Source: Oribacterium sp. P6A1
GTDB lineage: Bacteria > Bacillota > Clostridia > Lachnospirales > Lachnospiraceae
NCBI RefSeq assembly: GCF_000702885.1
Contig: NZ_JNKO01000005.1
Span: 163,666 to 227,665, forward strand
Direction: 5' to 3'
DNA length: 64,000 nt
Both the position numbers and the translations under genes were made by a program. A model generated the notes under the pieces. That model saw only the letters and a program-made list of their open reading frames with translations. It was not told the DNA's origin and searched no databases. Numbering within the stretch: the first letter of the stretch is position 1; every line of letters begins with the position of its first letter. Shown here piece by piece: positions 25,116 to 34,679 of this stretch.

Positions 25116-26501
25116 TTATTCCGGCCAAACAACTTCAGTTATTTCAGGATAGGACTCCTTGATGGAAGTCTCGAAGTTCTGCTTTGCTGTATCGAGATCA
25201 ACATTACCGTTAAAGTAATCCTTCATTGCTCTCTGGATAAGTTCATTACAGCCCTGATCATATGGAGAGATATTGCTCATATCGATCTGCTTTGCTGTAT
25301 TTGAGAACAGTGCCACGTGGTTCTGACCACCGAGGAACTCTGAACCGAATGATGAATCGGCTGCAATTGCCTCCATACCTGAAATGGTATTTGTGTAGTC
25401 CTGTATTTCCTGATTTCTGGTCATTGACTCCATGATTTCGTGGTTACATGTGAGCTGCTTCATGATGTCCTTAATGTCAGCGGCATTGTCAGTTCCGGCT
25501 GCTGCGCAAAGCCATGTTCCGCCCCAGTAATATGGTGCAGGTCCGTAGCATACTGCCCAGTCGCCGAAGCCCTTCTCTCCTGCATTTCCGAGAAGAGTGA
25601 AGTTGATTCCCCATGTTGAATAGAAGAAACCGAATACCTTACCGTCAGCACCCTGATCTGAAGCCCAGCCGTCATCCCAGAGAGATGTCTTGTTGTTGTA
25701 TCCCTTATCTGTATAGTTCTTGGTCTGCTCGATCCAGCGCATTATATTCTTATCAACATTTACTGTTGTTCCTGTTACCCACGGAGCGGAAACATTGTTT
25801 GAGAATGTACGGTAAGAATCATCAAAACCTGAAAGCATCTTATAGCCCTTCTCATGAGCCTTCTCTGCTACCTCGTCAAATTTATCCCAGTCTGAAAGAG
25901 CCTCCTGAACCTTATCGGGGTCATCTGTACCGAGTACATCTTTGGCGATAGATCTTCTATATGCGAAAAGTCCCGGTGTTGCCTGCCATGTGGTTCCCTT
26001 CTGAACTCCATCTATGGAAACTATATCCTTTGTGTACTGATACTGATCCGCAAGATCATCTGAGGTAAGTCCTATATCGTTCTTGACATCCAGAGTGAAA
26101 TCGGAATCCACATACTTTAAGGCATAGTCTGCTTCCACAAGGAACATATCGATCTTATCATCGGCAGCTGCTTTATCCTGTGCCATCAAAGCCTCATCAA
26201 GCTTGTTCTGATAGTTATTGTTTACATTCTCGTTGATGGTCCACTTTACAACTGTTCCGTTCTTAAGTGTTGTGGTAGCCTTGTCACTTGCCACAGACTC
26301 AACTTCGGGATAGAAGTCATTGAAACGTGAACGGAATTCTTCATTCCAACACCAGATATTAAGCACTTTTCCATCGGATGAAATGTCTGCGGCCGGAGCC
26401 TTTGACTCAGAGGAAGGAGTACTGCTGCCTCCGCATCCAACCAGTCCCACCATTGTTGCTCCAAGAAAAAGAGCTGAACCAATCATCATTAATTTCTTCA
26501 T
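25116..26501 (-). CDS. Sugar-binding lipoprotein of the cello-oligosaccharide ABC importer
   Basis: 461-aa extracellular solute-binding protein. The signal peptide ends in LVGC (Cys23), followed by a Ser-rich linker (GGSSTPSSESKAPA). The mature domain opens VLNIWCWNEEFRSRFNDFYP, typical of CUT1 carbohydrate-binding proteins, with aromatic residues that could stack on sugar rings (CYGPAPYYWGGTWLC). AGGAGGTTGTT precedes ATG. The gene follows lacI by 54 bases and precedes two permeases. Cello-oligosaccharides are inferred as ligand from the divergent cellobiose phosphorylase and the GH5 gene. Confidence 0.9.
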   Translation of the reverse strand: MKKLMMIGSALFLGATMVGLVGCGGSSTPSSESKAPAADISSDGKVLNIWCWNEEFRSRFNDFYPEVESVASDKATTTLKNGTVVKWTINENVNNNYQNKLDEALMAQDKAAADDKIDMFLVEADYALKYVDSDFTLDVKNDIGLTSDDLADQYQYTKDIVSIDGVQKGTTWQATPGLFAYRRSIAKDVLGTDDPDKVQEALSDWDKFDEVAEKAHEKGYKMLSGFDDSYRTFSNNVSAPWVTGTTVNVDKNIMRWIEQTKNYTDKGYNNKTSLWDDGWASDQGADGKVFGFFYSTWGINFTLLGNAGEKGFGDWAVCYGPAPYYWGGTWLCAAAGTDNAADIKDIMKQLTCNHEIMESMTRNQEIQDYTNTISGMEAIAADSSFGSEFLGGQNHVALFSNTAKQIDMSNISPYDQGCNELIQRAMKDYFNGNVDLDTAKQNFETSIKESYPEITEVVWPE

Positions 26502-26555
26502 AACAACCTCCTATTTTTATATGTTGTACATATTTATTTCCCACTTACAGTATCT

Positions 26556-27563
26556 TCAGATGCTTTTTACGGTTTTCCCTTCCTGTATCCTGCCCTGAAC
26601 CTTTATCTGCTCTGCTATGCTGGTCCTTGGGTTTTCTATGATGTCTATAAGTTTCCGTACAGATCTTATACCGATCTCAACTGTATCCTGATAGTAGGTA
26701 GTAAGCTGTGGGCTCAGAGCTCTAGTAAGTCTGATGCCGTCATAACCGACCACGCTTACATCTTCAGGAATCCTGAGTCCCATCTCCTCCAGTCCCTGAC
26801 GGCCTCCTATATAGGAATAATCATCCGGGAAAATGATGGCAGTCGGACGTTCCTTCTGATCCATGAGAATCTTAACTGCATCTCTGCATCTTTCTATATC
26901 ATGGTAACGGGATTCCATAACATAACTGTCGGGAACTTCGATTCCGTTTTCTTCGCAGGCTCTGTAAAATCCTGCCATTCTTTTATCTGTTACCGACGTA
27001 CTCTCACCATGAATAAAAGCAATCTTTTTGTGACCATGCTCTATGAGATATTTTGTCAGTTCATACTCTCCTTCAACATTGTCCGAAAGTACGCTGCTTC
27101 TGTCGTTGTAAACATAATCAATGGAAACTGTGGGTATATCGCTGTACACCAGATCCTGAACCGCCTGACTTTTGAAATCCACACTTGCAATCAGCACTCC
27201 GTCGCATTTACGATATCTTGCATGCTCAAGAAAAGAGGCTTCTCTTCCGGCTATGTTCTTACATATAAATGTAATGTCGTACCCGAGCCTTTCTGCTTCA
27301 GTCTTTGCACTGTTAAGAATTTCTGAGAAAAATTCATGTGTAAGTCCGCAAGCCGTTTCATCTATAAAGAGAACCCCTATGTCATGTGAAACACTGGTCT
27401 TCAATTGTTTTGCTGCAGCATTGGGATAATAGTTCATCTTTCTTGCTGTCTCTCTGATGAGCTCTGCTGTTGCCTTGCCAACATCTCCATAGCCGTTCAG
27501 GGCCTTACTGACTGTTGCCGGTGACACTCCGCAAGCTTCAGAAATGTCTTTTATCGTAACCAT
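26556..27563 (-). CDS. LacI-family transcriptional regulator of the cello-oligosaccharide locus
   Basis: The N-terminal LacI helix-turn-helix is clear (TIKDISEACGVSPATVSKAL, then hinge AAKQLKTS), followed by a periplasmic-binding-protein-like effector domain. The start is the ATG at 27563 with AGGAGTCAGTTTG upstream; the in-frame TTG one codon earlier is less likely. It is the first gene of the minus-strand importer operon and is divergent from the GH94 gene. Two CGAAA..TTTCG palindromes in the shared 219-base gap are the natural binding sites, so it probably represses both directions until a beta-glucoside inducer binds. Confidence 0.92.
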   Translation of the reverse strand: MVTIKDISEACGVSPATVSKALNGYGDVGKATAELIRETARKMNYYPNAAAKQLKTSVSHDIGVLFIDETACGLTHEFFSEILNSAKTEAERLGYDITFICKNIAGREASFLEHARYRKCDGVLIASVDFKSQAVQDLVYSDIPTVSIDYVYNDRSSVLSDNVEGEYELTKYLIEHGHKKIAFIHGESTSVTDKRMAGFYRACEENGIEVPDSYVMESRYHDIERCRDAVKILMDQKERPTAIIFPDDYSYIGGRQGLEEMGLRIPEDVSVVGYDGIRLTRALSPQLTTYYQDTVEIGIRSVRKLIDIIENPRTSIAEQIKVQGRIQEGKTVKSI

Positions 27564-27584
27564 CAAACTGACTCCTTATGTTTC

Positions 27585-27598
27585 CGAAATCGTTTTCG
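27585..27598. promoter_or_regulatory. LacI-type operator, proximal to lacI
   Basis: CGAAATCGTTTTCG is a one-mismatch palindrome of the CGAAAACGTTTTCG class. It lies 22 bases upstream of the lacI ATG, which suggests autoregulation and control of the importer operon. Confidence 0.7.
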
Positions 27599-27710
27599 TA
27601 TCTTAATCATAATTCACTTGCCAATCTTAGTCAATTATCCACTTTTAATATTTCACCATTACTTGATTTGGTGATTATGCACAGTTTTTCAAAAGTTCCA
27701 AACAATTCGT

Positions 27711-27767
27711 TTGCAATTATTAAAAAGCAATCTATAATGGAGGCACGAATCAACGAAAACGTTTTCG
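27711..27767 (+). promoter_or_regulatory. GH94 promoter with perfect LacI-type operator
   Basis: TTGCAA (27711-27716), a 16-base spacer and a perfect TATAAT (27733-27738) form a sigma-A promoter. CGAAAACGTTTTCG at 27754-27767 is a perfect 14-base palindrome just past the expected transcription start, a roadblock position. The GH94 ribosome site AGGAGGAG follows at once. Confidence 0.8.
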
Positions 27768-27782
27768 ATGTAGGAGGAGCAA

Positions 27783-30218
27783 ATGAAATACGGTTATTTT
27801 GATGACAATGCCCGCGAATATGTTATTACCACTCCGGAAACGCCCTTACCATGGATCAACTATTTAGGATGTAAGGATTTCTTCGGACTTATCTCAAATA
27901 CAGCCGGAGGCTATGACTTCTATAAGGATGCAAAGCTTCTGAGACTCACACGTTACCGCTATAACAACGTTCCTTACGATACCGGCGGACGTTACTACTA
28001 TATAAAGGACGGTGACTGCATCTGGAATCCCGGATGGCAGCCGGTACAGACTGCCCTTGACAACTATAGCTGCCGCCACGGTATGGGCTATTCTGTTATA
28101 GAAGGCACCAAAAACTCATTAAAGGCTAAACTTACAGCCTTTGTTCCTCTTTCAGATTCCTGCGAAATCAATCATCTTACACTTACGAACGAATCGGAGG
28201 CTGTTAAAGAAATAGATCTTTTCAGCTTCGTTGAATTCTGTCTTTGGAACGCAGAGGATGATGCCACAAATTTCCAGAGAAACTACTCCACCGGCGAAGT
28301 TGAAGTTGTGGGAAGCACCATCTATCACAAAACCGAGTACAGAGAACGCCGTAATCACTTCTCTTTCTATTCTGTGAACAGAGAAATCGCAGGGTTCGAT
28401 ACAGATCGTGCAAGTTTTACCGGCTTCTATCACGGACTTCATAACCCGGATGCGGTTATAAAGGGTGAAAGCAAAAACTCTGTAGCTCACGGCTGGTCTC
28501 CGGTAGGAAGCCACCACCTGAAAGTAACATTGGCACCTGACGAAAGCTATACCGCCATTTTCGTATTAGGCTACTGCGAAAATCCTGTGGAGGAAAAATT
28601 CGTTGCGCCGAATGTTATAAATAAGAAACCTGCAGAAAAGCTTCTTGCAAAATATCAGAAGGATGAGCAGGTGGAGACAGCACTCAATGAATTAAAAGCA
28701 TATTGGGACAAGCTTCTTTCGGTTTATTCCGTAAAAACTCATAACGAAAAACTGAACCGTTCAGTCAACATCTGGAATCAGTACCAGTGTATGGTAACCT
28801 TCAATATGAGCCGTTCCGCAAGCTATTTCGAAAGCGGTATGGGTCGCGGCATGGGATTCAGAGATTCTTCTCAGGATCTTCTCGGATTCGTACATCTCAT
28901 TCCGGAACGTGCAAGAGAACGTATCTTAGACATTGCCAGCACCCAGTTTGAGGATGGTTCGGCATATCACCAGTACCAGCCTCTTACAAAGACAGGTAAT
29001 CTCAATGTAGGCTCCGGATTCAACGATGATCCCATGTGGCTCATTGCAGGAACCGGCGCATATATCCGAGAAACCGGAGATTTTTCGATTCTTGATGAGA
29101 TATGCGATTTTGATAATGACCATACAAAGGCCGCTCCTCTTCTTGAGCATCTGAGACGCAGCTTCAACTACATAGTGAACCACAAGGGTCCTCATGCTCT
29201 TCCGCTTATCGGACGCGCAGACTGGAATGACTGTCTGAATCTAAACTGTTTTTCAGAGACTCCCGGAGAAAGCTTCCAGACCACAGGACCTTCTGAAGGA
29301 CCTGTAGCGGAAAGTGTATTTATAGCCGGTCTTTTTGTGAAATACGGAAAAGAATATATCAGCATTTTGAGACATCTTGGGCTGAATGAGGAAGCCGATA
29401 AGTGCGCCGGAGAGGTTGAACTGATGACAAAGGCCATCGAAACTGCCGGTTGGGACGGTGAGTGGTTTGTCAGAGCATACGATGCCTACTCAAATCCTGT
29501 AGGAAGCCACGTATGTGAAGAAGGACAGATTTTCATAGAGCCTCAGGGAATGTGCATAATAGGCGGCGTTGGTGTTGAGAACGGAATGGCTGAGAAAGCC
29601 CTGAAGAGCGTTGAAACACGCCTCGATACAAAGTACGGCATCATGCTGAACCAGCCTGCATACTCAAGATATCATGTTGAGCTTGGTGAGATTTCTTCAT
29701 ATCCGCCCGGATACAAGGAGAATGCCGGTATCTTCTGCCACAACAACCCATGGATTGCCTGTGCCGAAACCATGGTCGGTCACGGCAGCAGAGCCTTTGA
29801 AGTCTATAAGAAGACCAATCCTGTTTTCCTGGAGGAAATCGGCGAAATACACCGTACAGAGCCTTACGCATACTGCCAGATGGTGGCAGGAAAGGATGCT
29901 CCTTCCTTTGGAGAGGGAAAGAACAGCTGGCTTACAGGTACCGCAGCATGGACCTTTACTACCATCAGTCAGTTCATTCTCGGTGTAACACCTGACTTTG
30001 ACGGTTTACGCATTAACCCATGTATCCCCAAGGAAGTGGAAAGCTATGATGTTGTCCGCAAGTTCCGTGGAAAAACATACAATATTCATATAGAGAATCC
30101 TGCCCATGTAGAAAAGGGTGTAAAGGAATTCTATGTAGACGGCGAGCTCCATTCCGGAAATCTCATTACACCTGAAATGGGCGGCCAGGAAGTTGATATA
30201 AGAGTTATTTTAGGATAA
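27783..30218 (+). CDS. Cellobiose phosphorylase (GH94)
   Basis: 811-aa cytosolic enzyme that splits cellobiose with phosphate to glucose-1-phosphate and glucose. The N-terminal beta-sandwich ([21 protein letters not shown]) precedes the (alpha/alpha)6 barrel. Diagnostic stretches are [42 protein letters not shown] and [13 protein letters not shown], the last holding the catalytic Asp (ADWND, residues 479-483). [15 protein letters not shown] and [10 protein letters not shown] are also family-typical. AGGAGGAGCAA precedes ATG. It is divergent from the lacI/importer operon and shares its operators. Cellobiose rather than chitobiose or laminaribiose is inferred from overall resemblance. Confidence 0.92.
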   Translation: MKYGYFDDNAREYVITTPETPLPWINYLGCKDFFGLISNTAGGYDFYKDAKLLRLTRYRYNNVPYDTGGRYYYIKDGDCIWNPGWQPVQTALDNYSCRHGMGYSVIEGTKNSLKAKLTAFVPLSDSCEINHLTLTNESEAVKEIDLFSFVEFCLWNAEDDATNFQRNYSTGEVEVVGSTIYHKTEYRERRNHFSFYSVNREIAGFDTDRASFTGFYHGLHNPDAVIKGESKNSVAHGWSPVGSHHLKVTLAPDESYTAIFVLGYCENPVEEKFVAPNVINKKPAEKLLAKYQKDEQVETALNELKAYWDKLLSVYSVKTHNEKLNRSVNIWNQYQCMVTFNMSRSASYFESGMGRGMGFRDSSQDLLGFVHLIPERARERILDIASTQFEDGSAYHQYQPLTKTGNLNVGSGFNDDPMWLIAGTGAYIRETGDFSILDEICDFDNDHTKAAPLLEHLRRSFNYIVNHKGPHALPLIGRADWNDCLNLNCFSETPGESFQTTGPSEGPVAESVFIAGLFVKYGKEYISILRHLGLNEEADKCAGEVELMTKAIETAGWDGEWFVRAYDAYSNPVGSHVCEEGQIFIEPQGMCIIGGVGVENGMAEKALKSVETRLDTKYGIMLNQPAYSRYHVELGEISSYPPGYKENAGIFCHNNPWIACAETMVGHGSRAFEVYKKTNPVFLEEIGEIHRTEPYAYCQMVAGKDAPSFGEGKNSWLTGTAAWTFTTISQFILGVTPDFDGLRINPCIPKEVESYDVVRKFRGKTYNIHIENPAHVEKGVKEFYVDGELHSGNLITPEMGGQEVDIRVILG

Positions 30219-30271
30219 ACTACTCTCTAAACCCCAAAGACTTTATCCTGGATTACTTCTTTATATAATGT

Positions 30272-30310
30272 AAAAACTCCCTTCAGCATCTGGTGCCGAA
30301 GGGAGTTTTT
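30272..30310. terminator. Bidirectional terminator between GH94 and the symporter gene
   Basis: AAAAACTCCCTTC pairs with GAAGGGAGTTTTT around AGCATCTGGTGCC. T-tracts occur on both strands, serving the convergent genes. Confidence 0.9.
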
Positions 30311-30355
30311 ATACTGTCAGGAATCCTTCATCAGCGGAATTCCAAATGTTTTTAT

Positions 30356-31912
30356 TTATGCAGAAATGCTTTTGTCAGTTGCTTCCGCTGCTTTTTCATC
30401 CCATACAGGAACATCGATTCCTATTACCTGTGATGTAAAAGGTGTACCATCATTCTTTTCAAAATGCTCCTGCGCCTTCTTTACATACTTAAATCCAATG
30501 TATAAAAGCGGAATGTTGCAGTATGCGATCAGTATATTGGCGAAATCCGAGAGATCCCAAAGTGCTCCCAGATCCAGTCCAACGATGGATGTAAGCATTC
30601 CGAAACAGATAACTGCAATGTCTATAAGTCTTATGGCATTGATAAAAACTCTGCTGCGGCTTATTCTGTTTGCACATATCTCGGAGAAGGACATGAATCC
30701 AAGGAGGCATGTGAAAGCAAAAAGTCCGAAACAAAGTGAAACAAGCAGTGTCACTACACTGTTAAAACCGGTTCCCGGAGTCAGCTCCTCAACGGATGCA
30801 AGGTACTTAGGAAGCTTTCCGAGCTCCATCCATGCAGCGCCGTTCTCCGTAAGCCAAGCGCGGCCCATAATAACTACAAATCCGGTAAGAGTACAGATAA
30901 CTATAGTATCCAGGAAAACACCGATGGCCTGAACGCAGCCCTGATCACACGGATGTGCGGCATCTGATGCAGCTGCCGGCATGGTGATGGTGCCCTGACC
31001 TGCTTCATTGGACATGAGGCCCCTCTTTACACCCTGCATAAGAGCTGTTCCGAAGGCGCCTCCGAATACAGCCTCAGGTTTAAATGCCTCTGTGAAGATA
31101 GCATAGAAAAACCATGGGATTCTTGAAAAATTAATGAGCACAAGAAGAACTACCGTAATGACATAAACTATAGCCATTATCGGAACAAGTACATCTGTAA
31201 CCCTGGAGATCTTCTTTGTACCGCCAAAGGATACCGCACAGGTACAAATGATAACTGCCGCAAATCCTACCCAATATACCGCATGTGTTGTGGGAAGCTC
31301 TGTGCCGCTTATGATGCTTGCTATCTGTCCCATGGCCGATACCGTATTAAAGCCCTGTGCAGGGAAACAGAGTATGGCATATATGATGTACATAATGGAA
31401 AGAATAACACCAACTAGAGCAGAGTTTCTAAGCAGTCTTCTTCCGTAGAAGGACATGCCGCCCAGATACTCATCGTTCTTTTTCTCTTTGAAGATCTGGG
31501 ATAATGTTGACTCAACAAAGGCTGTGGCCATACCGAAGAATGCCGATATCCACATCCAGAGGAGCGCTCCGGGTCCTCCCACAGATACCGCACCTGTTAC
31601 GCCAAGGATATTTCCCGGACCAACACGCATAGCTGTTGAAAGGAAAAATGAAGCCAGCGGTGTGATGCCTGTTTTTGCTTTGCTGTTTTTCAGCACCTGA
31701 ATTCCGTACTTAAACTTTCTAAGCTGAATGAATCTCAGATTAGCCGAGAAATAGATACCCGAACCAATGAGCAGAATGATAGCCAGGGAAAAATTTCCCA
31801 GGACCGGAATGCCGGAATACCATTCAAAGTTTGTCGGGAAGTCCCAGAACAAATCAGATACAGTCTGGATTCTGCTGCAGACCGCAGTAATAAAAGCCAA
31901 TAACCCTTCCAT
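30356..31912 (-). CDS. Sodium:alanine/glycine symporter (AGCS family)
   Basis: 518-aa membrane protein with about 10-12 hydrophobic helices. The AGCS signature is clear: GVTGAVSVGGPGALLWMWIS, FFGMATAFVESTLSQIFKEK with GGMSFYGRR after it, and KRGLMSNEAGQGTITMPAAA. VPIMAIVYVITVVLLV and the C-terminal helices are as expected. It imports alanine, glycine or a related amino acid with sodium. AAGGGGGATTATGT precedes ATG. It is a single-gene unit. Confidence 0.92.
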   Translation of the reverse strand: MEGLLAFITAVCSRIQTVSDLFWDFPTNFEWYSGIPVLGNFSLAIILLIGSGIYFSANLRFIQLRKFKYGIQVLKNSKAKTGITPLASFFLSTAMRVGPGNILGVTGAVSVGGPGALLWMWISAFFGMATAFVESTLSQIFKEKKNDEYLGGMSFYGRRLLRNSALVGVILSIMYIIYAILCFPAQGFNTVSAMGQIASIISGTELPTTHAVYWVGFAAVIICTCAVSFGGTKKISRVTDVLVPIMAIVYVITVVLLVLINFSRIPWFFYAIFTEAFKPEAVFGGAFGTALMQGVKRGLMSNEAGQGTITMPAAASDAAHPCDQGCVQAIGVFLDTIVICTLTGFVVIMGRAWLTENGAAWMELGKLPKYLASVEELTPGTGFNSVVTLLVSLCFGLFAFTCLLGFMSFSEICANRISRSRVFINAIRLIDIAVICFGMLTSIVGLDLGALWDLSDFANILIAYCNIPLLYIGFKYVKKAQEHFEKNDGTPFTSQVIGIDVPVWDEKAAEATDKSISA

Positions 31913-32062
31913 ACATAATCCCCCTTGTGATTATTTAGTACTTGGAGCCGAATGTACTTACGTACTGACTCCGGGATACAAAAGTCATCGAGTCTGTAAT
32001 AGCAGCTCTTAAAATATGCACTCTTTGACTATATTTAAGATTATAATCCTGTATTTATTCTT

Positions 32063-32980
32063 TTACCTCTTTTTTATATAAAGAAAGATTATCATGGACG
32101 CCATGACAAAAGCCATCAGAGAAATCACCCTTCCAAGCATTCGAAAAGATCCTCTTTCAGTTGATCGGGGAATCCATGACTCTTTTTCCTCGCTTACATT
32201 TACAATATAATCTCCAAGTTCCGATTCAACATGCTCTCCATAAATTCCGGTATAGGAAAGCAGGATGGAAATTTTCTGCTCACCGGACTCTGTAAATACT
32301 ATGCTAAAATCTTTTGCGTATGATTTTCCGGCAGCAATTGAATCAAGATTGATCTTTTTACTTTCTTCGCTTACATTGCCTTTAACGAAAACTGTTGCAT
32401 CATTTATACTGTTCGTTCCGGTATTTGCGTAAACTATGCTAAGCAAGGATTTACTGTTTACTTTGGCTTGTGCGCTGACATCAACCGAACTGACTGAGAC
32501 GGTATCATTATTCCGAATCGGTAATATCAATGATGATGAATTTGAGACTCTGGTACCATTGTTCTCATAAGTGATGCTGCAATTGAATTCAACATAATCA
32601 TCAATCAGTCTGGAACTGACGGAAAGCGGTATTTTTACTGTGGTTCTACCGTCAGCCTCCAGTGTGCCTATAAAGAACTGATTGTCATTTCCATACAAGG
32701 GATATATCAGCCCGGAATTACTTGAAACACTCAAAATGATATTTTTTGCCGCCGAGTCGACATTGACATTGTGCAGAACCAGCAAAACTGTAGCATCCTT
32801 ACCGGCCTCAAGATACTCCTCCTCAAGGCTATAGCTTTCAACTTCAACCACCGAATTAAAGGATAATGTTTTACTTTCCTCAGCATATGACACACCGCTA
32901 TAGTTGAAAATAAAAAGCATCACCATCATACAGCTGATGCAAATATTAATAAGTGTTTTGGTTTTGTTCATAGAACCCAT
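32063..32980 (-). CDS. Membrane-anchored surface protein with CARDB-like beta domains
   Basis: 305 aa. A signal peptide (residues 1-33, ending VSYAEES) is followed by two or three beta-sandwich repeats of about 100 residues. They contain VLLVLHNVNVDSAAKNIILSV and LLSIVYANTGTNSINDATVFV, which resemble CARDB/S-layer-type adhesion modules. A single C-terminal helix (SLMAFVMASMIIFLYIKK) anchors it, with the domains outside. It is the last gene of the cluster, read just after the CpsD-like gene (the ribosome site AAGGGG follows that gene's stop). A role in holding or exporting the polysaccharide is inferred from position only. Confidence 0.7.
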   Translation of the reverse strand: MGSMNKTKTLINICISCMMVMLFIFNYSGVSYAEESKTLSFNSVVEVESYSLEEEYLEAGKDATVLLVLHNVNVDSAAKNIILSVSSNSGLIYPLYGNDNQFFIGTLEADGRTTVKIPLSVSSRLIDDYVEFNCSITYENNGTRVSNSSSLILPIRNNDTVSVSSVDVSAQAKVNSKSLLSIVYANTGTNSINDATVFVKGNVSEESKKINLDSIAAGKSYAKDFSIVFTESGEQKISILLSYTGIYGEHVESELGDYIVNVSEEKESWIPRSTERGSFRMLGRVISLMAFVMASMIIFLYIKKR

Positions 32981-32986
32981 TACCCC

Positions 32987-33694
32987 TTAGCTTTTTTGCT
33001 TCCTGATCTTTCCGGCATATCTCTCGTTTTGGAAATAGTCATAGTCTGCATGAGTTGCAACATACTGTTCCATATCCGTCTTATTGATAATTGTTCCAAT
33101 AAGGTTTGCCTTAACCTCTGTAAGTGCATTGGCAGCCTCAACCAGCCCCTTTTTTGAAGTCTTACCTATGGATGATACTAAAATAGCCGCATCGACATTT
33201 ACCGCCATTACTTTTGCATCCATGGCAGCATTTACTGCAGGCATATCATATATGATGTAGTCAAAACTCCCTGCAAGTTCATCTCTGACTTCATTCATTT
33301 TCCCTGCGCACAGGAGTCGGACAGGGTTATCAATCTGCTCACCACAGGGTATATATGAAAGATTATCTGTCGTGGTTTCATACATAACCTTATCCAAAGA
33401 AGTTTTCCCCATGAGATAATCCGAAAGACCAAGGGATGCATTTTCATTTAACCGTTTAAAACCATTCTTCTTTCTCATATCACCGTCTATGAGAACTGTT
33501 TTCCATCCGGAATCGGCAATAGCAGCAGCAAGGGTTATGGCTACAGTTGTGGTGCCATCACCTGCCTCGCATCCGCAGATAACAAAGCTTTTATAGCCTT
33601 TCTGCTTTTTTATAATATGCAAATTCATAACCGCCTGATCAAAAGCATCGTTCAGTACGAAGTTTTCATTCTTATAAATAGGTAATTTTTCCAA
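32987..33694 (-). CDS. CpsD/CapB-like tyrosine autokinase with altered Walker A motif
   Basis: 235-aa bacterial tyrosine-kinase fold, partner of the CpsC-like protein upstream (17-base gap). Walker A' VLIDGDMRKK and Walker B FDYIIYDMPAVN are present, as is a Tyr-rich C-terminus (DYDYFQNERY) where autophosphorylation occurs in the family. The Walker A site reads AGDGTTTVAI at residues 44-53: the position of the catalytic Lys of GxGK(S/T) is Thr48. The DNA there (GGT GAT GGC ACC ACA ACT) leaves no doubt about the reading. The start is TTG after AGGAGATTTAAACA. The protein may be a weak or non-catalytic kinase that still controls chain length by binding. Confidence 0.85.
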   Translation of the reverse strand: MEKLPIYKNENFVLNDAFDQAVMNLHIIKKQKGYKSFVICGCEAGDGTTTVAITLAAAIADSGWKTVLIDGDMRKKNGFKRLNENASLGLSDYLMGKTSLDKVMYETTTDNLSYIPCGEQIDNPVRLLCAGKMNEVRDELAGSFDYIIYDMPAVNAAMDAKVMAVNVDAAILVSSIGKTSKKGLVEAANALTEVKANLIGTIINKTDMEQYVATHADYDYFQNERYAGKIRKQKS

Positions 33695-33711
33695 TGTTTA
33701 AATCTCCTGAT

Positions 33712-34422
33712 TTATTCTTTGTAATCCGGAATAACACCAATTACGGGAATCTGCCCCCGTATCGTTGCCTCTCTGACTGTTCTGACCTTTCTGTCAAATA
33801 CCTCGCAGGAAACTACTATCAAACAGGATAGAGCAAACCCAATGAGCATGAATGTTATTCTCTTTTTCCATGCTTCAATTTCTGCATTATGAGACAGTTC
33901 TCCTCTTTCTGCATTATCCAGACTTTTAACTGCGTCAGACTTGAGAATATTAGACATTTCAATAATATATGATTCTGCAGCAGCATCTGCCATTTCTCTG
34001 GACAGTTCCGGATCATCCGTTGTAGCATACAATGTTATGATTGTAGCTGAATTTGTCATAAAATTTGTAACAGATGATCCACCGCTTTTGGCTGAAGAAG
34101 CTGCTGTCAAGGCCTTACGTACATCCTGGGCATCTATATCATTACGTCCAAGAAGCAAAGCCGCTCTCTGACTCACCTTATATGATGTAGCCACATCAAG
34201 ATATGCATTCATTACTGTAACCGCATTTGATGCATCTGTGTAAGAACCATCTGCCGCAGCATAAACAGTAGCTACAGACGTATATTTGTCCCTGCCAACA
34301 TCAAGTGTCAGTCCCAGCCCTATTATAAAAAAGAGAACTGTGATAATAGCAATAAACCAAATTTTCGCAATTAATGTCCTGATGCATCTGAATACATCGA
34401 TTTCTAGTTCATTTTTAAACAT
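33712..34422 (-). CDS. CpsC/YveK-like chain-length determinant (Wzz family)
   Basis: 236 aa with the two-helix Wzz layout: helix 1 near residues 18-40 (IWFIAIITVLFFIIGLGLTL), an extracellular domain of about 140 residues with the VMNAYLDVATSYKVSQRAA region, and helix 2 near 188-206 (ITFMLIGFALSCLIVVS). The short cytoplasmic tail (VREATIRGQIPVIGVIPDY) resembles the CpsC tail that activates CpsD. GGGAAGAAAA precedes ATG. It is the upstream partner of the CpsD-like gene, reading away from the beta-helix gene. Confidence 0.85.
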   Translation of the reverse strand: MFKNELEIDVFRCIRTLIAKIWFIAIITVLFFIIGLGLTLDVGRDKYTSVATVYAAADGSYTDASNAVTVMNAYLDVATSYKVSQRAALLLGRNDIDAQDVRKALTAASSAKSGGSSVTNFMTNSATIITLYATTDDPELSREMADAAAESYIIEMSNILKSDAVKSLDNAERGELSHNAEIEAWKKRITFMLIGFALSCLIVVSCEVFDRKVRTVREATIRGQIPVIGVIPDYKE

Positions 34423-34679
34423 TTTTCTTCCCTTATATTTCTTAAACAGATAGAAAATTAACTTAATTTTAACACTATTGGCCTTAACTGTATATCCTAA
34501 GAATTAATACATTTCAGGAAAGCCTGAGATAAAGCTCATTTCAGGATAGTCACTAAAGCTGTTTTGTTCTCATATGGTTTTCAATCAATATCCGGCTTTT
34601 ACAAAGTCCGGAAATTATTATAGAATTAAATATCAAAGTAAGTATATATTATTTTTAATCAGGAGGAATCTTATCGTTT

